A DNA stretch of 20,705 nt from CAYZJV01 sp964482325. Its GTDB lineage: Bacteria; Spirochaetota; Spirochaetia; Sphaerochaetales; Sphaerochaetaceae. Shown here piece by piece: positions 1-7,316 of the stretch. Position 1 is the first letter of the stretch. Each line of letters begins with the position of its first letter. The notes beneath the pieces are model-generated. The model had not been told where the DNA came from. It worked only from the letters and a program-made list of their open reading frames with translations, and made no database searches. A program made the translations under genes and the position numbers. The stretch spans positions 1 to 20,705 of the forward strand of contig CAYZXD010000040.1 in assembly GCA_964482325.1 (NCBI GenBank), in the 5' to 3' direction.

Positions 1-6
1 CTCCTT
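1..6 (-). promoter_or_regulatory. Ribosome binding site of a leftward gene outside the window
   Basis: Read on the minus strand, the first six bases are AAGGAG, a near-perfect Shine-Dalgarno sequence. A start codon should therefore lie a few bases beyond the left edge, in a gene divergent from the IclR regulator. A leftward promoter candidate and an IclR-type palindrome lie just upstream, which fits. The gene itself cannot be seen. Confidence 0.5.
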
Positions 7-34
7 ACGTATATCTCGTCAGTCTTTCAAAATT

Positions 35-48
35 GGAATAATCATTCC
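35..48. promoter_or_regulatory. Palindromic operator, copy 1
   Basis: The sequence is GGAATAATCATTCC, with arms GGAAT and ATTCC around four bases. It sits at the expected transcription start of the leftward promoter candidate (TGTCAA at 79-84, TAGTTA at 55-60). A bound protein there would block leftward transcription. It matches two further copies at 217-230 and 326-339. Binding by the adjacent IclR protein is inferred. Confidence 0.6.
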
Positions 49-54
49 GATTTA

Positions 55-84
55 TAGTTAACCACCGATTCATCCGTCTGTCAA
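55..84 (-). promoter_or_regulatory. Leftward sigma-70-like promoter candidate
   Basis: On the minus strand there is a consensus TTGACA (79-84). After 18 bases comes TAACTA (55-60), a weak -10 match; TTAACT at a 17-base spacing is an alternative. Transcription would start near 48, inside palindrome copy 1, and read toward the ribosome site at the left edge. Confidence 0.4.
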
Positions 85-216
85 TAAACATTTTTCATAA
101 TTTTTGATTAAACGAGATGTGATATAAAATTTATATATTTTGATATATTAAAGAAAATAACAAAATTCCTCATGCAATGATGCTCCGTGGAATATGTGTT
201 TTTGCTGGTAAAAATA

Positions 217-230
217 GGAATAGTTATTCC
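217..230. promoter_or_regulatory. Palindromic operator, copy 2
   Basis: The sequence is GGAATAGTTATTCC: arms GGAATA and TATTCC around GT. It lies about 40 bases upstream of the rightward -35 element. All three copies share flanks of the type AAT..GGAATA..ATTCC.A, so this is a repeated site and not a chance palindrome. Confidence 0.6.
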
Positions 231-270
231 AAATAAAGTCGAGGCTTCGTATGAAAAGCAGTTTTAGCCA

Positions 271-299
271 TTGACAACCGTACGATGGTTAGCTAAAGT
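271..299 (+). promoter_or_regulatory. Promoter of the IclR regulator and exporter genes
   Basis: Consensus TTGACA (271-276), a 17-base spacer, then TAAAGT (294-299). Transcription would start near 306, giving a leader of about 70 bases that contains palindrome copy 3. Confidence 0.5.
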
Positions 300-325
300 C
301 TACTCAAATAGTATATTAATGAAAT

Positions 326-339
326 AGAATAATTATTCC
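326..339. promoter_or_regulatory. Palindromic operator, copy 3
   Basis: The sequence is AGAATAATTATTCC, whose central 12 bases GAATAATTATTC are a perfect palindrome. It lies about 20 bases after the expected start of the rightward transcript and before the IclR start codon. That is a typical roadblock position for autorepression. Confidence 0.6.
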
Positions 340-377
340 GATAGGCATCGCACTGAATCGTGTAAAGGAATTGACGG

Positions 378-1160
378 ATGAAAACGAGTGAGCAGAATAC
401 AGAAACTATCAAAATGGTTGATCGGGCATTGCAGGTTCTCGATACTCTCCGATTCGAACGGGAAGGTCTTGGAGTCAATGCGATTGCTAAGAAGTGTGAA
501 ATTAACCCGTCTACCGCACACCGTATTCTTAAGACTCTGGAGACAAACGGATGGGTATTCCAATTCAATGATGGACGGTATATCGCAGGGGAGAAACTGA
601 GTTTTGTGTTGGGAAAAGATAATCTCTTTCTCGCACTGAAAGAGGTTGCCGCCATTGTCATGGAACGATGTACCGCTCAATACAATCAGGCTATGAATCT
701 CATTGTACGAGAGGGAACACACTGCTACATTATTCAGCAGTCACGAACTAAAAATCTTGTTGATTATATTCCTCCGCTCTATTCTGATCTTCCTTTTTAC
801 GCTTGCGCCGGAGGAAAGATGCTGTTGTCAGAATTGCCGATCAACCTTGCAGACGGGATTATCAGGTCATGTGAACTGGTCCCGCTTACCAGTCATACGA
901 TCACCGATGTTGAGCAATTCTGGCAGGAACTGCGTGATGTTGCTAAGCAGGGGTATGCAATTGATCACAAGGAGAGTGCCGATAATGGCAGTTGCATTGC
1001 TGTAGCTATCCGCGATAGTGCTGGTTCCACGATCGCAGCACTCTCTTTCAGCGGGTTTATCGGGATACAGGATAAAAATGAACTGCTCAAGTATCTGCCG
1101 GCATTACATGAGGCTTCTGCAGAAATTTCCCGCAATCTCTATATGTGCTGGAAGGATTAA
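378..1160 (+). CDS. IclR-family transcriptional regulator (first copy)
   Basis: A 260-residue DNA-binding regulator, normal length for the IclR family. Residues about 14-62 form the winged helix-turn-helix; the recognition segment includes NPSTAHRILKTLETNGW. Residues about 80-250 are the IclR effector-binding domain, with the conserved turn YACAGGKMLLSELP and the later GYAIDHKESADNG block. IclR proteins bind small acids, sugars or aromatics and repress or activate neighbouring catabolic genes. AAGGAA lies seven bases before the ATG. The exporter gene follows after 33 bases, so the two are probably co-transcribed. Three palindromes upstream are likely its own operators. Family assignment is firm; the ligand is unknown. 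Confidence 0.93.
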   Translation: MKTSEQNTETIKMVDRALQVLDTLRFEREGLGVNAIAKKCEINPSTAHRILKTLETNGWVFQFNDGRYIAGEKLSFVLGKDNLFLALKEVAAIVMERCTAQYNQAMNLIVREGTHCYIIQQSRTKNLVDYIPPLYSDLPFYACAGGKMLLSELPINLADGIIRSCELVPLTSHTITDVEQFWQELRDVAKQGYAIDHKESADNGSCIAVAIRDSAGSTIAALSFSGFIGIQDKNELLKYLPALHEASAEISRNLYMCWKD

Positions 1161-1193
1161 GCAATCATCGTTATGTACGTAGAGGAGGGATGA

Positions 1194-1925
1194 GTGGCTT
1201 CGTATGTATTAGTTTTTCTCATCACCTTCGGGGCAACATTTTTACAGACGAGTATTGGGTTTGGTTTTGCTGTCTTCTCCATGGTGTTTCTTCATCGGCT
1301 GTTTCCCTACGGTGAAGCTATTGCTCTTTGTCAGGCTTTTGCAGCGGTAAACACCATTTTTATTGCCATTCGGTATTATCAGCATATTCAATGGCGGGTG
1401 ATGGTACCATTACTGATTCCCTCAGTGCTGCTCGGCATCACTTTCACCCTGTTTTCTTATGCTGTTGAAGTTCGCTACCTGAAGGCGATGCTCGGTTTAG
1501 TACTCATTGTTCTTGCGTTGTATATGATCCGATATGCAAGTAAGGTGCAGGTGAAACCTTCAGTGAGAACCGGTTTTCTGATGGGGTCCATTACGGGAAT
1601 CGGTAATGGGTTGTTTGGTATCGGAGGGCCTCCTGCCGTCCTGTATCTTCTCCCTGCCACAAGTGGCAAGCTTGCCTACCTCGCCACTTCTCAAGCCTAT
1701 TTTTCCATCAACAACCTCACCAACCTCAGCACCAGAATGTTGCAGGGAGATATCCATGTGCAAAATTATTCATACCTCTTTGCTGGGTGGATAGGAGTTG
1801 CGGCAGGCGTAGCCTTCGGGCTACTGGCCTTCAACCATATGAAAGCAGAAGTACTGAAAAAGTGCATCTATGCATTTGTCGGTATCAATGGGCTATGGAT
1901 TATGCTTCAGGAACTGATTCGGTAA
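1194..1925 (+). CDS. TauE/SafE-family membrane exporter (anion permease)
   Basis: A 243-residue, very hydrophobic inner-membrane protein with about seven or eight predicted helices. The glycine-rich segment GIGNGLFGIGGPPAVLYLL (residues about 138-156) is the family hallmark between the two halves. The family moves sulfite, sulfoacetate or other organic anions out of, or sometimes into, the cell. It starts with GTG right after a GAGGAGG ribosome site. Lying 33 bases behind an IclR gene suggests a role in the pathway that regulator controls, perhaps an organic acid or sulfonate; this is inference. Its last 26 bases overlap the end of the convergent DUF2200 gene. Confidence 0.88.
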   Translation: MASYVLVFLITFGATFLQTSIGFGFAVFSMVFLHRLFPYGEAIALCQAFAAVNTIFIAIRYYQHIQWRVMVPLLIPSVLLGITFTLFSYAVEVRYLKAMLGLVLIVLALYMIRYASKVQVKPSVRTGFLMGSITGIGNGLFGIGGPPAVLYLLPATSGKLAYLATSQAYFSINNLTNLSTRMLQGDIHVQNYSYLFAGWIGVAAGVAFGLLAFNHMKAEVLKKCIYAFVGINGLWIMLQELIR

Positions 1926-2277
1926 CCTGCAACCGGAGGATCTTATCCATCGATTTGCCCTTTGCCAGTTCATCAATGAGTTTATCGAGATAACGGATTT
2001 CCTTCATAACCGGATCAGTAATAGAATCTAAACGAACACCACAAATTGAACCGGTGATTAAATTGCGAGCAGGATTAGGATGAGGCGTACTTGTAATAAA
2101 AGACTCGACACTCACTCCTTGTTGCACCTGTCTCCTGAGTTCTTCTTGATTATAACCGAAGAGCCAGCAAATAATTGTGTTTACTTCTGATGTGGTTCGT
2201 CCCTTCTTTTCTGCCTTCGCGATATACAGCTCATAGATACGAGAAAAGCTCATAGAGAAAATTTTTGGAGATTCCAT
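1900..2277 (-). CDS. DUF2200-family protein
   Basis: A 125-residue soluble protein. It matches the DUF2200 pattern from memory: a start like FSMSFSRIYELYIAKAEKKG, then TSEVNTIICWLFGY and a C-terminal YLDKLIDELAKGKSMDKILR. The function of the family is unknown. An in-frame ATG seven codons upstream exists. I prefer the ATG at 2277 because GGAGGAG lies six bases before it. The gene follows the second permease after 86 bases, with no clear terminator between, so it may be at the end of the transporter transcript. Its end overlaps the exporter gene tail to tail. Confidence 0.8.
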   Translation of the reverse strand: MESPKIFSMSFSRIYELYIAKAEKKGRTTSEVNTIICWLFGYNQEELRRQVQQGVSVESFITSTPHPNPARNLITGSICGVRLDSITDPVMKEIRYLDKLIDELAKGKSMDKILRLQVTESVPEA

Positions 2278-2363
2278 ACACCACTCCTCCTTTTTCACGA
2301 TGCCTAATGTAGGAGATTAAGTTCCATGTGTCCAGAGGATGTATATATGATGCCTCCCATTCG

Positions 2364-3491
2364 TTATTTCTGAGGAGCTGCTCCCTGAATTTTCTGTTGT
2401 TTTTGTTTCTTACTCTTGGCAAAACTGAAGCCGGAAGAGATTACTATTGCCACTACGATGAGCAGTGATCCCCAGATGACATTTCTCATATAGTTCGAGA
2501 ATCCCATGATATTAAATCCACTGGAGATCACACGCAGTATCAGGACGCTGAAAACAACTCCAATAATATTTCCCGTTCCTCCCACTGTACTGACGCCACC
2601 GAGGATTACCACTAGGATGGACTGTAGCTGGAAGGAATTCCCGTATCCTACTTTTATGGAATCGACTCTTGCCATCATCACTAAAGCAGCCAGACCTGAC
2701 ATCAAGCCTGTGGTGGCGTAGGTTTTCAAGAGAATCTTGGAGTTATCCAAACCAGAGTAACGAGCAGCCAGAGGATTTTCTCCCACAGCGTAAATACCTC
2801 GTCCCAGAGGGGTCTTTCTGAGCATAATAGCAAGACCGATAATTGCAAGAATGAAAATCACCATCGGGGTAGGAATACCAAGCATCGTACCACTTCCTAG
2901 AAAAATGAATTCATCGGGGAAACCCGTCAACGGAGACCCTTTGGTGATAACCAGTGCGATGCCTTCGTAGAGTTTCATTGTTCCTAAGGTAGCAAGGATC
3001 GGGGTGATCCTCACTTTTGCAACAAGAAAACCATTGAACAGGCCGCATAACATACCGACAGCCAAAGCAGTCAGGACGGTGACGGCGACGATGCCGATCA
3101 TGGCAATCCCGGTGGGCATTGCTTCCTGCAGGGCTTGTCTGGTACTTTCGTCGGCCATAATACCCTGGAGAAGTGCATTCAAATCCATGGTCCCGCGGTG
3201 ACTGAGCGTGAGCATAACGATTGCTGAAGTAATACCGGCAAGGTTGGCTGTCGTGATGATGGATAGGTCGATTCCTCCGCTGATCATCGCAACCATCATG
3301 CCGATGGCAAGTATTCCGAATTCGGGGATTTGAAAAGCAAGTTGCTGCAGGTTTGTCCCGCTGAAGAATCGTCGAGGCTGAAGTATGGCCATCAGAGCAA
3401 AGACAAAAATGAAGAGCGCAAAATATGCCAGAGACTGATTGAGCTCACTGTTGGTAGTCCGTATGTTGATTCTTCTGTGTTCAGTTTTCAA
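2364..3491 (-). CDS. Sugar ABC transporter permease (second subunit)
   Basis: A 375-residue integral membrane subunit of the ribose/rhamnose/AI-2 permease class (BPD_transp_2). It has about nine or ten hydrophobic helices and the conserved loop ILAIGMMVAMISGGIDLSI near residues 58-76. The second landmark, LGRGIYAVGENPLAARYSGL, is the cytoplasmic loop that contacts the ATPase. Between the early helices it carries an extra polar stretch (about residues 96-126, SHRGTMDLNALLQGI...), absent from its partner permease. It starts with TTG, with GAGGTG eight bases upstream. It overlaps the preceding permease by 11 bases, so translation is probably coupled. With the ATPase and binding protein it forms an importer. 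Confidence 0.93.
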   Translation of the reverse strand: MKTEHRRINIRTTNSELNQSLAYFALFIFVFALMAILQPRRFFSGTNLQQLAFQIPEFGILAIGMMVAMISGGIDLSIITTANLAGITSAIVMLTLSHRGTMDLNALLQGIMADESTRQALQEAMPTGIAMIGIVAVTVLTALAVGMLCGLFNGFLVAKVRITPILATLGTMKLYEGIALVITKGSPLTGFPDEFIFLGSGTMLGIPTPMVIFILAIIGLAIMLRKTPLGRGIYAVGENPLAARYSGLDNSKILLKTYATTGLMSGLAALVMMARVDSIKVGYGNSFQLQSILVVILGGVSTVGGTGNIIGVVFSVLILRVISSGFNIMGFSNYMRNVIWGSLLIVVAIVISSGFSFAKSKKQKQQKIQGAAPQK

Positions 3492-4512
3492 TTATTTTCA
3501 CCTCTGTTTTTCTCAATGACTTCTGCATTGCACTGATACCGATACTGAAAATGATGACGAACCCGATCACTACCGGTTCCCATTCAGAAGGGACTCCCAT
3601 CAGGATCAGGCTGTTGGTGATCATGTAGATCATCCAGACCCCCAGCAGTGTGCCGATCACGGTACCTGATCCACCGGAGAAACTCGTGCCTCCCAACACT
3701 ACTGCAGCTATGACATTCAACATCATGTTCATCATATTGAATGGGTGTACGTGGCGGAACATGGCCACATACTCAATAGAAGCTAATCCAGCAGTGAAGC
3801 CGATGAAAGAATAGATGAACATCTGAATGAGCATGATATTGAATCCCGCCCGCTTTGCTGCTTCAATATTTCCCCCTATGGCATAGATACCGCGACCAAG
3901 CATGGTGAATCGCAGTATGAGCCACACCAGTAGTGCCATAACAAACAGGAGTACCGTGAGCGACGAAAGGCCGATCTCAGTACCTCCGGCTGTGGTGAAA
4001 GTAAACAGGCTCATCCGACTGAAATCGAAATAGTATCCGGGAACGCTGTACAGGTGCGGTATTCTCAGCACTGAAAGGAGCAATCCATGGAAGATGCTCG
4101 ATGTTCCAAGCGTAACGATAAGTGTCGGTAATTTAAACCGGTAGACAAAGAAGCCGTTGATACAGCCCATCAAGGCCCCGATAAGCCCTGCAAGAAGGAA
4201 TGCCGTTACGATATTCCCCTTGTCTATGGCCATGAGGAAGCGGACAGTAACCTGCATACTCACCGTTGCGATAGCAGTGAATGAAATATCGATACCACCG
4301 GAGATCATGACAATCATGACACCCAAGGCCATCATGCCGGTGATGGAGCTTGTCTTGAGAATATCGAACATATTCTCCGGTGTGAGAAATGCCGCATTGA
4401 TCGAGTTCACTATGATGGCAAAGATGATCATGACGATGAAAAGCATGGGCTCATGTCTGAACAGGAATTTTGATGTAATCTGTCGTTTCTGCAATTCTGT
4501 ACTCCTCATCAT
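3481..4512 (-). CDS. Sugar ABC transporter permease (first subunit)
   Basis: A 343-residue integral membrane subunit of the same class as its downstream neighbour. It carries the conserved MMALGVMIVMISGGIDISFT segment (residues about 40-59) and the ATPase-contact loop GRGIYAIGGNIEAAKRAG. About nine or ten helices are visible. The start is at tandem ATG codons five bases after the stop of the ATPase gene. No good ribosome site precedes it, so reinitiation by ribosomes finishing the ATPase is likely. It pairs with the second permease as a heterodimeric channel. Confidence 0.93.
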   Translation of the reverse strand: MMRSTELQKRQITSKFLFRHEPMLFIVMIIFAIIVNSINAAFLTPENMFDILKTSSITGMMALGVMIVMISGGIDISFTAIATVSMQVTVRFLMAIDKGNIVTAFLLAGLIGALMGCINGFFVYRFKLPTLIVTLGTSSIFHGLLLSVLRIPHLYSVPGYYFDFSRMSLFTFTTAGGTEIGLSSLTVLLFVMALLVWLILRFTMLGRGIYAIGGNIEAAKRAGFNIMLIQMFIYSFIGFTAGLASIEYVAMFRHVHPFNMMNMMLNVIAAVVLGGTSFSGGSGTVIGTLLGVWMIYMITNSLILMGVPSEWEPVVIGFVIIFSIGISAMQKSLRKTEVKIIEN

Positions 4513-4517
4513 AGGTA

Positions 4518-6008
4518 TTAACCCAGTTTTTCAAGTAATTCTGTTTCACGCACTTCCTGAGAGGTCATACTCTCAACGATCGCGCCTTCTCGCATGAGCA
4601 GGATTCGATGAGAATGCTGAATGACTTCAGGTGCCTCATCACTGACGAAAATGATGCCAAGACCTTGAGCGGCAAGGTCACGAATGATTCGATGGATTTC
4701 CTCTTTAGCCCCGACATCAACACCGATAGTAGGGCCATCCAATATCAGGATGCGCGGATTGCGGGCAAGCCATTTTGCAATGACCACGCGCTGCTGGTTG
4801 CCCCCTGAGAGCTGTTTCACCGGAAGATATACTGAAGGAGTTTTGATAGCCAGATTATCCACCCATGAGACACTTGTCTTCCTGATATTATCAGTGGAGA
4901 GCAATCCCATACGGCTCACCAGATTTTTGAATAGGGTAACGATCAGGTTCTCTTCAATTGAATGATTCATAAAGAGCCCCTGCGTGAGTCGATCCTCCGG
5001 GACATAGCAGATACCAGCTTCCAGTCCATCCTGAACATTACGGATTGTGGTAGGCTTGCCATCGATGAAAATTTCCCCTGAATCTGCAGGATTCAATCCG
5101 AACAATGCAGAGACGAGCTCAGTTCTTCCCGATCCCACCAGACCGGTGATTCCGATAATCTCTCCCGGGTACAAGCTGAAACTTACCTGTTTGAATTGAA
5201 ACGCTTTTGAGAGATTCCTGACTTCCAGCAGTGGTTCTGCCGAGGAATATTCACGTTCATAACTTGATACAGCCAGAGTTCTTCCAGTCATCAGTTCAAT
5301 AATTTTTTCGTGGGTGAGTTCCTGAATCTCATGAGTACCTAGGTTTTTACCATCTTTCAATATGGTAACCCGGTCAGCTATCTCGAAGATCTCGTTCAAC
5401 TTGTGCCCGACGAAGAGTATGGATATTCCCTGTGATTTCAAGGTGCGGATAATGGTAAACAAATATTCAATATCCTTCTTTCCCAGGCTGGAAGTCGGTT
5501 CATCCATAATGATGAGACTTTCTCCGCAAGTAACAGCCCTGCTGATGGCAACGCACTGTTGCTTTGCAATAGGAATGTCGCCCACGAGTGCATCCAGCGG
5601 CAGATCAATACCAATAGTCTGTAGCGCCTTTTTTGCGATAACTTCCATCTGTCGATGGGTGCTGGTCTTTTTCCCCGACTCGAGAAGCTGATTCATGGCA
5701 ATATTCTCAGCAACGGTCATGTTGGGAAATAGGGAAAGATCCTGATAAATTATCTGTATCCCCTGATGAATTGCATCGATCGGGGTGAGTTTAGTGTAGG
5801 ATTTACCATTCACGGTAATGTTTGCCCCACGAGAGGGAGTGACCACACCGGCGATGATTTTAATCAGGGTGGATTTACCAGATCCATTTTCGCCGATAAG
5901 ACAGTGAACTTCACCTTTTCGGATACTCAAATCCACGTTGTCCAATGCTTCAACCCCTGCGTACGATTTACTGATGTTACGTAATACGATGCAATAATCT
6001 TCGTCCAC
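4518..6008 (-). CDS. Sugar ABC transporter ATPase with two nucleotide-binding domains
   Basis: A 496-residue fused ATPase of the RbsA/MglA type. Domain 1 has Walker A GENGSGKST (39-47), Q89, Walker B IIMDEPTSS (166-174) and H202, but a poor signature, IPIAKQQ (145-151). Domain 2 has a Walker A with Arg for Lys (GLVGSGRTE, 289-297), a perfect signature LSGGNQQ (400-406), and Walker B ILDGPT (422-427) where the usual catalytic Glu is Gly425. Its switch region reads FVSDEAPE with no His. The Arg and the missing His are usual for this family; the Gly is a further loss. It starts with GTG behind AAAGG, 109 bases after the binding-protein gene. Confidence 0.95.
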   Translation of the reverse strand: MDEDYCIVLRNISKSYAGVEALDNVDLSIRKGEVHCLIGENGSGKSTLIKIIAGVVTPSRGANITVNGKSYTKLTPIDAIHQGIQIIYQDLSLFPNMTVAENIAMNQLLESGKKTSTHRQMEVIAKKALQTIGIDLPLDALVGDIPIAKQQCVAISRAVTCGESLIIMDEPTSSLGKKDIEYLFTIIRTLKSQGISILFVGHKLNEIFEIADRVTILKDGKNLGTHEIQELTHEKIIELMTGRTLAVSSYEREYSSAEPLLEVRNLSKAFQFKQVSFSLYPGEIIGITGLVGSGRTELVSALFGLNPADSGEIFIDGKPTTIRNVQDGLEAGICYVPEDRLTQGLFMNHSIEENLIVTLFKNLVSRMGLLSTDNIRKTSVSWVDNLAIKTPSVYLPVKQLSGGNQQRVVIAKWLARNPRILILDGPTIGVDVGAKEEIHRIIRDLAAQGLGIIFVSDEAPEVIQHSHRILLMREGAIVESMTSQEVRETELLEKLG

Positions 6009-6044
6009 TGCCTGTATCCTTTATGAATATCCTGTCGTATACGA

Positions 6045-6092
6045 AGGGCCGGTGTTTTCGGTACTTGATGTATCTGATTTTCCACCGACCCT
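6045..6092 (-). promoter_or_regulatory. Intercistronic hairpin between binding protein and ATPase genes
   Basis: On the minus-strand transcript AGGGTCGGTG and CACCGGCCCT pair as a 10-bp stem (one G-U) around a 28-base loop. It lies 25 bases after the binding-protein stop. No T-run follows, so it is unlikely to be a full terminator. Such hairpins often protect the binding-protein mRNA so that it is made in excess over the membrane subunits; that role is inferred here. Confidence 0.55.
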
Positions 6093-6117
6093 CTATTCTG
6101 TGTGCAATATCTACGGA

Positions 6118-7119
6118 TTAGAATGAGAAATCTTTGTAATTATCCTTTGTGATATTCAAAATACCACTCTTATCTCCGTAAATAACCTTTCCATCAATGG
6201 TGATTTTGCCAAGCTTCGGCACATCCATTCCATCGGTGATTTCATTACCATCAAGTATCTGTTTGATTACGTAGACGGCTCCATAGCCGATATTCTGGGG
6301 ATTCCAGATGGAGACAACCTTGATAGAACCATCTTCCAGACCGGCTCCCGCCATCGATCCGATTGAGGTACCGACTACCGCAATCTTATCCTGCAATCCC
6401 TTTTCGGCAACAGCAAGACCTGCCCCTGGAGGATCTGACGAAGAAGATCCGATAACACCCTTCAATTCATCACCATAGGTCTTGATTGCTTCCATGGTCT
6501 TCTCATAGGCAACTTCGGTTCTTTCATCTGATACCAGCCGGTCACGCAGGAGATACATGTCGGGATACTTCTCTTTCTGCCAGGCGATTTCAGCATCAAC
6601 CCAAGCGTTGTGCGTTACGGCAGTAAGGTTTCCCACGAAGCAGATATAACCACCCTTGTAGTTCATTGCTTTGGCCAGATTGTCCATGTGGTTTCTTCCA
6701 AAGACTTCATTGTCAAATGCTTCAAAATCATACGTGATGTTTTTGGAAAGTATCGACTCGTGTGTGAATGTGAGAATTCCTGCATCGTTTGCTTTCTTGA
6801 ATGCCGGTTCCAATGCACCTGGATCGTTCGGCACTACCAGAATAGCATCTACCCCTTTAGCAATCTGGTCTTCCACAAGAGCAACTTGCTGAGCAGCATC
6901 AGCCTCAGCCGGGTTCACCATCGTAACCCGTACGCCTCCCAGATCCTTTGCGGCATTTTCCATGCCGATGAATGTGTTGTCAAACATCGGGTGCTCAAGT
7001 TTACCAATGAGCACGATGTCATACATATCTTCACCGGCCCCCTCTTTAGCTCCGGCAGCGAAAACAACGGTGGGTATCACCAGAAGCAGCACTGCCAGCA
7101 TGATCATTGTACGTTTCAT
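6118..7119 (-). CDS. Periplasmic sugar-binding protein of the ABC transporter
   Basis: A 333-residue secreted protein with a Sec signal peptide (residues 1-22, MKRTMIMLAVLLLVIPTVVF then A-A). There is no lipobox Cys, so it is probably soluble in the periplasm. The rest fits the ribose/rhamnose/AI-2 binding fold (peripla_BP_4): an early IVLIGKLEHPMFDNTF strand, then QVALVEDQIAKGVDAILVVPNDPGALEP (about 77-104), then KIAVVGTSIG. AGGAGG lies six bases before the ATG. It is the first gene of the transporter operon, behind a strong promoter. The LsrB ligand residues for AI-2 are not clearly conserved (THES where LsrB has an Asp), so I do not assign AI-2. Ligand unknown. Confidence 0.93.
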   Translation of the reverse strand: MKRTMIMLAVLLLVIPTVVFAAGAKEGAGEDMYDIVLIGKLEHPMFDNTFIGMENAAKDLGGVRVTMVNPAEADAAQQVALVEDQIAKGVDAILVVPNDPGALEPAFKKANDAGILTFTHESILSKNITYDFEAFDNEVFGRNHMDNLAKAMNYKGGYICFVGNLTAVTHNAWVDAEIAWQKEKYPDMYLLRDRLVSDERTEVAYEKTMEAIKTYGDELKGVIGSSSSDPPGAGLAVAEKGLQDKIAVVGTSIGSMAGAGLEDGSIKVVSIWNPQNIGYGAVYVIKQILDGNEITDGMDVPKLGKITIDGKVIYGDKSGILNITKDNYKDFSF

Positions 7120-7137
7120 ACAAACCTCCTCTAATTG

Positions 7138-7150
7138 TGAACGCTGTTCA
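7138..7150. promoter_or_regulatory. Palindrome in the leader of the transporter operon
   Basis: The sequence is TGAACGCTGTTCA: perfect 5-base arms around GCT. It lies 10-20 bases downstream of the expected transcription start and just before the ribosome site of the binding-protein gene. A further TGAAC half-site lies in the promoter spacer at 7181-7185. It may be an operator for the divergent IclR protein. Confidence 0.4.
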
Positions 7151-7165
7151 TAAACTCCATGTAGA

Positions 7166-7193
7166 ATTATACCGCAAAAATGAACGAAGTCAA
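7166..7193 (-). promoter_or_regulatory. Promoter of the transporter operon
   Basis: On the minus strand TTGACT (7188-7193), a 16-base spacer, then a perfect TATAAT (7166-7171). Transcription would start near 7159, about 40 bases before the binding-protein ATG. This is the best promoter in the window. Confidence 0.7.
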
Positions 7194-7263
7194 TGATAAA
7201 TTCTTTCCATTGTTTTTCCCTTATCTGTAATAAATCTATAAATATAGGTAATATGATAAATGC

Positions 7264-7292
7264 TAGAAAAATAGTTCAATCTGTGATATAGT
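7264..7292 (+). promoter_or_regulatory. Promoter candidate of the second IclR operon
   Basis: TAGAAA (7264-7269, four of six matches to the -35 consensus), 17 bases, then TATAGT (7287-7292) with a TGA in front that makes an extended -10. Transcription would start near 7299, some 110 bases before the IclR ATG. Confidence 0.4.
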
Positions 7293-7316
7293 ACCGGTGA
7301 TAGGGCACTAAATCAT

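Larger units (their letters stand above)
1..377. promoter_or_regulatory. Divergent control region upstream of the IclR regulator
   Basis: This stretch of about 375 bases has no gene I can support; the two antisense reading frames overlapping it run through the IclR gene and are shadows. It is AT-rich. It holds a leftward and a rightward sigma-70-like promoter and three copies of a palindrome, all listed separately. The layout is that of a shared operator region between an autoregulated IclR gene and a divergent target. Confidence 0.6.

Noticed and set aside
293..722. Two antisense reading frames of 122 and 129 residues over the IclR gene start
   Set aside because: They lack ribosome sites, have no recognisable domains and lie opposite a clear IclR coding region and its operators.
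2370..2382. GGAGCTGCTCC palindrome at the end of the second permease gene as a terminator
   Set aside because: It lies inside codons, has a very short loop and no T-run on either strand.
4157..4597. Plus-strand frame of 146 residues across permease and ATPase genes
   Set aside because: It lies antisense to two well-supported transporter genes; its sequence is a low-information mirror of their codons.
6118..7119. Assignment of the transporter as an AI-2 (Lsr) system
   Set aside because: The binding protein lacks a clear match to the LsrB ligand residues, and no LsrF, LsrG or LsrR homologue is near; only the broad family is shared.
6610..7134. Plus-strand frame of 174 residues opposite the binding-protein gene
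   Set aside because: The minus-strand protein has a signal peptide, family motifs, ribosome site and promoter; the plus frame has none.
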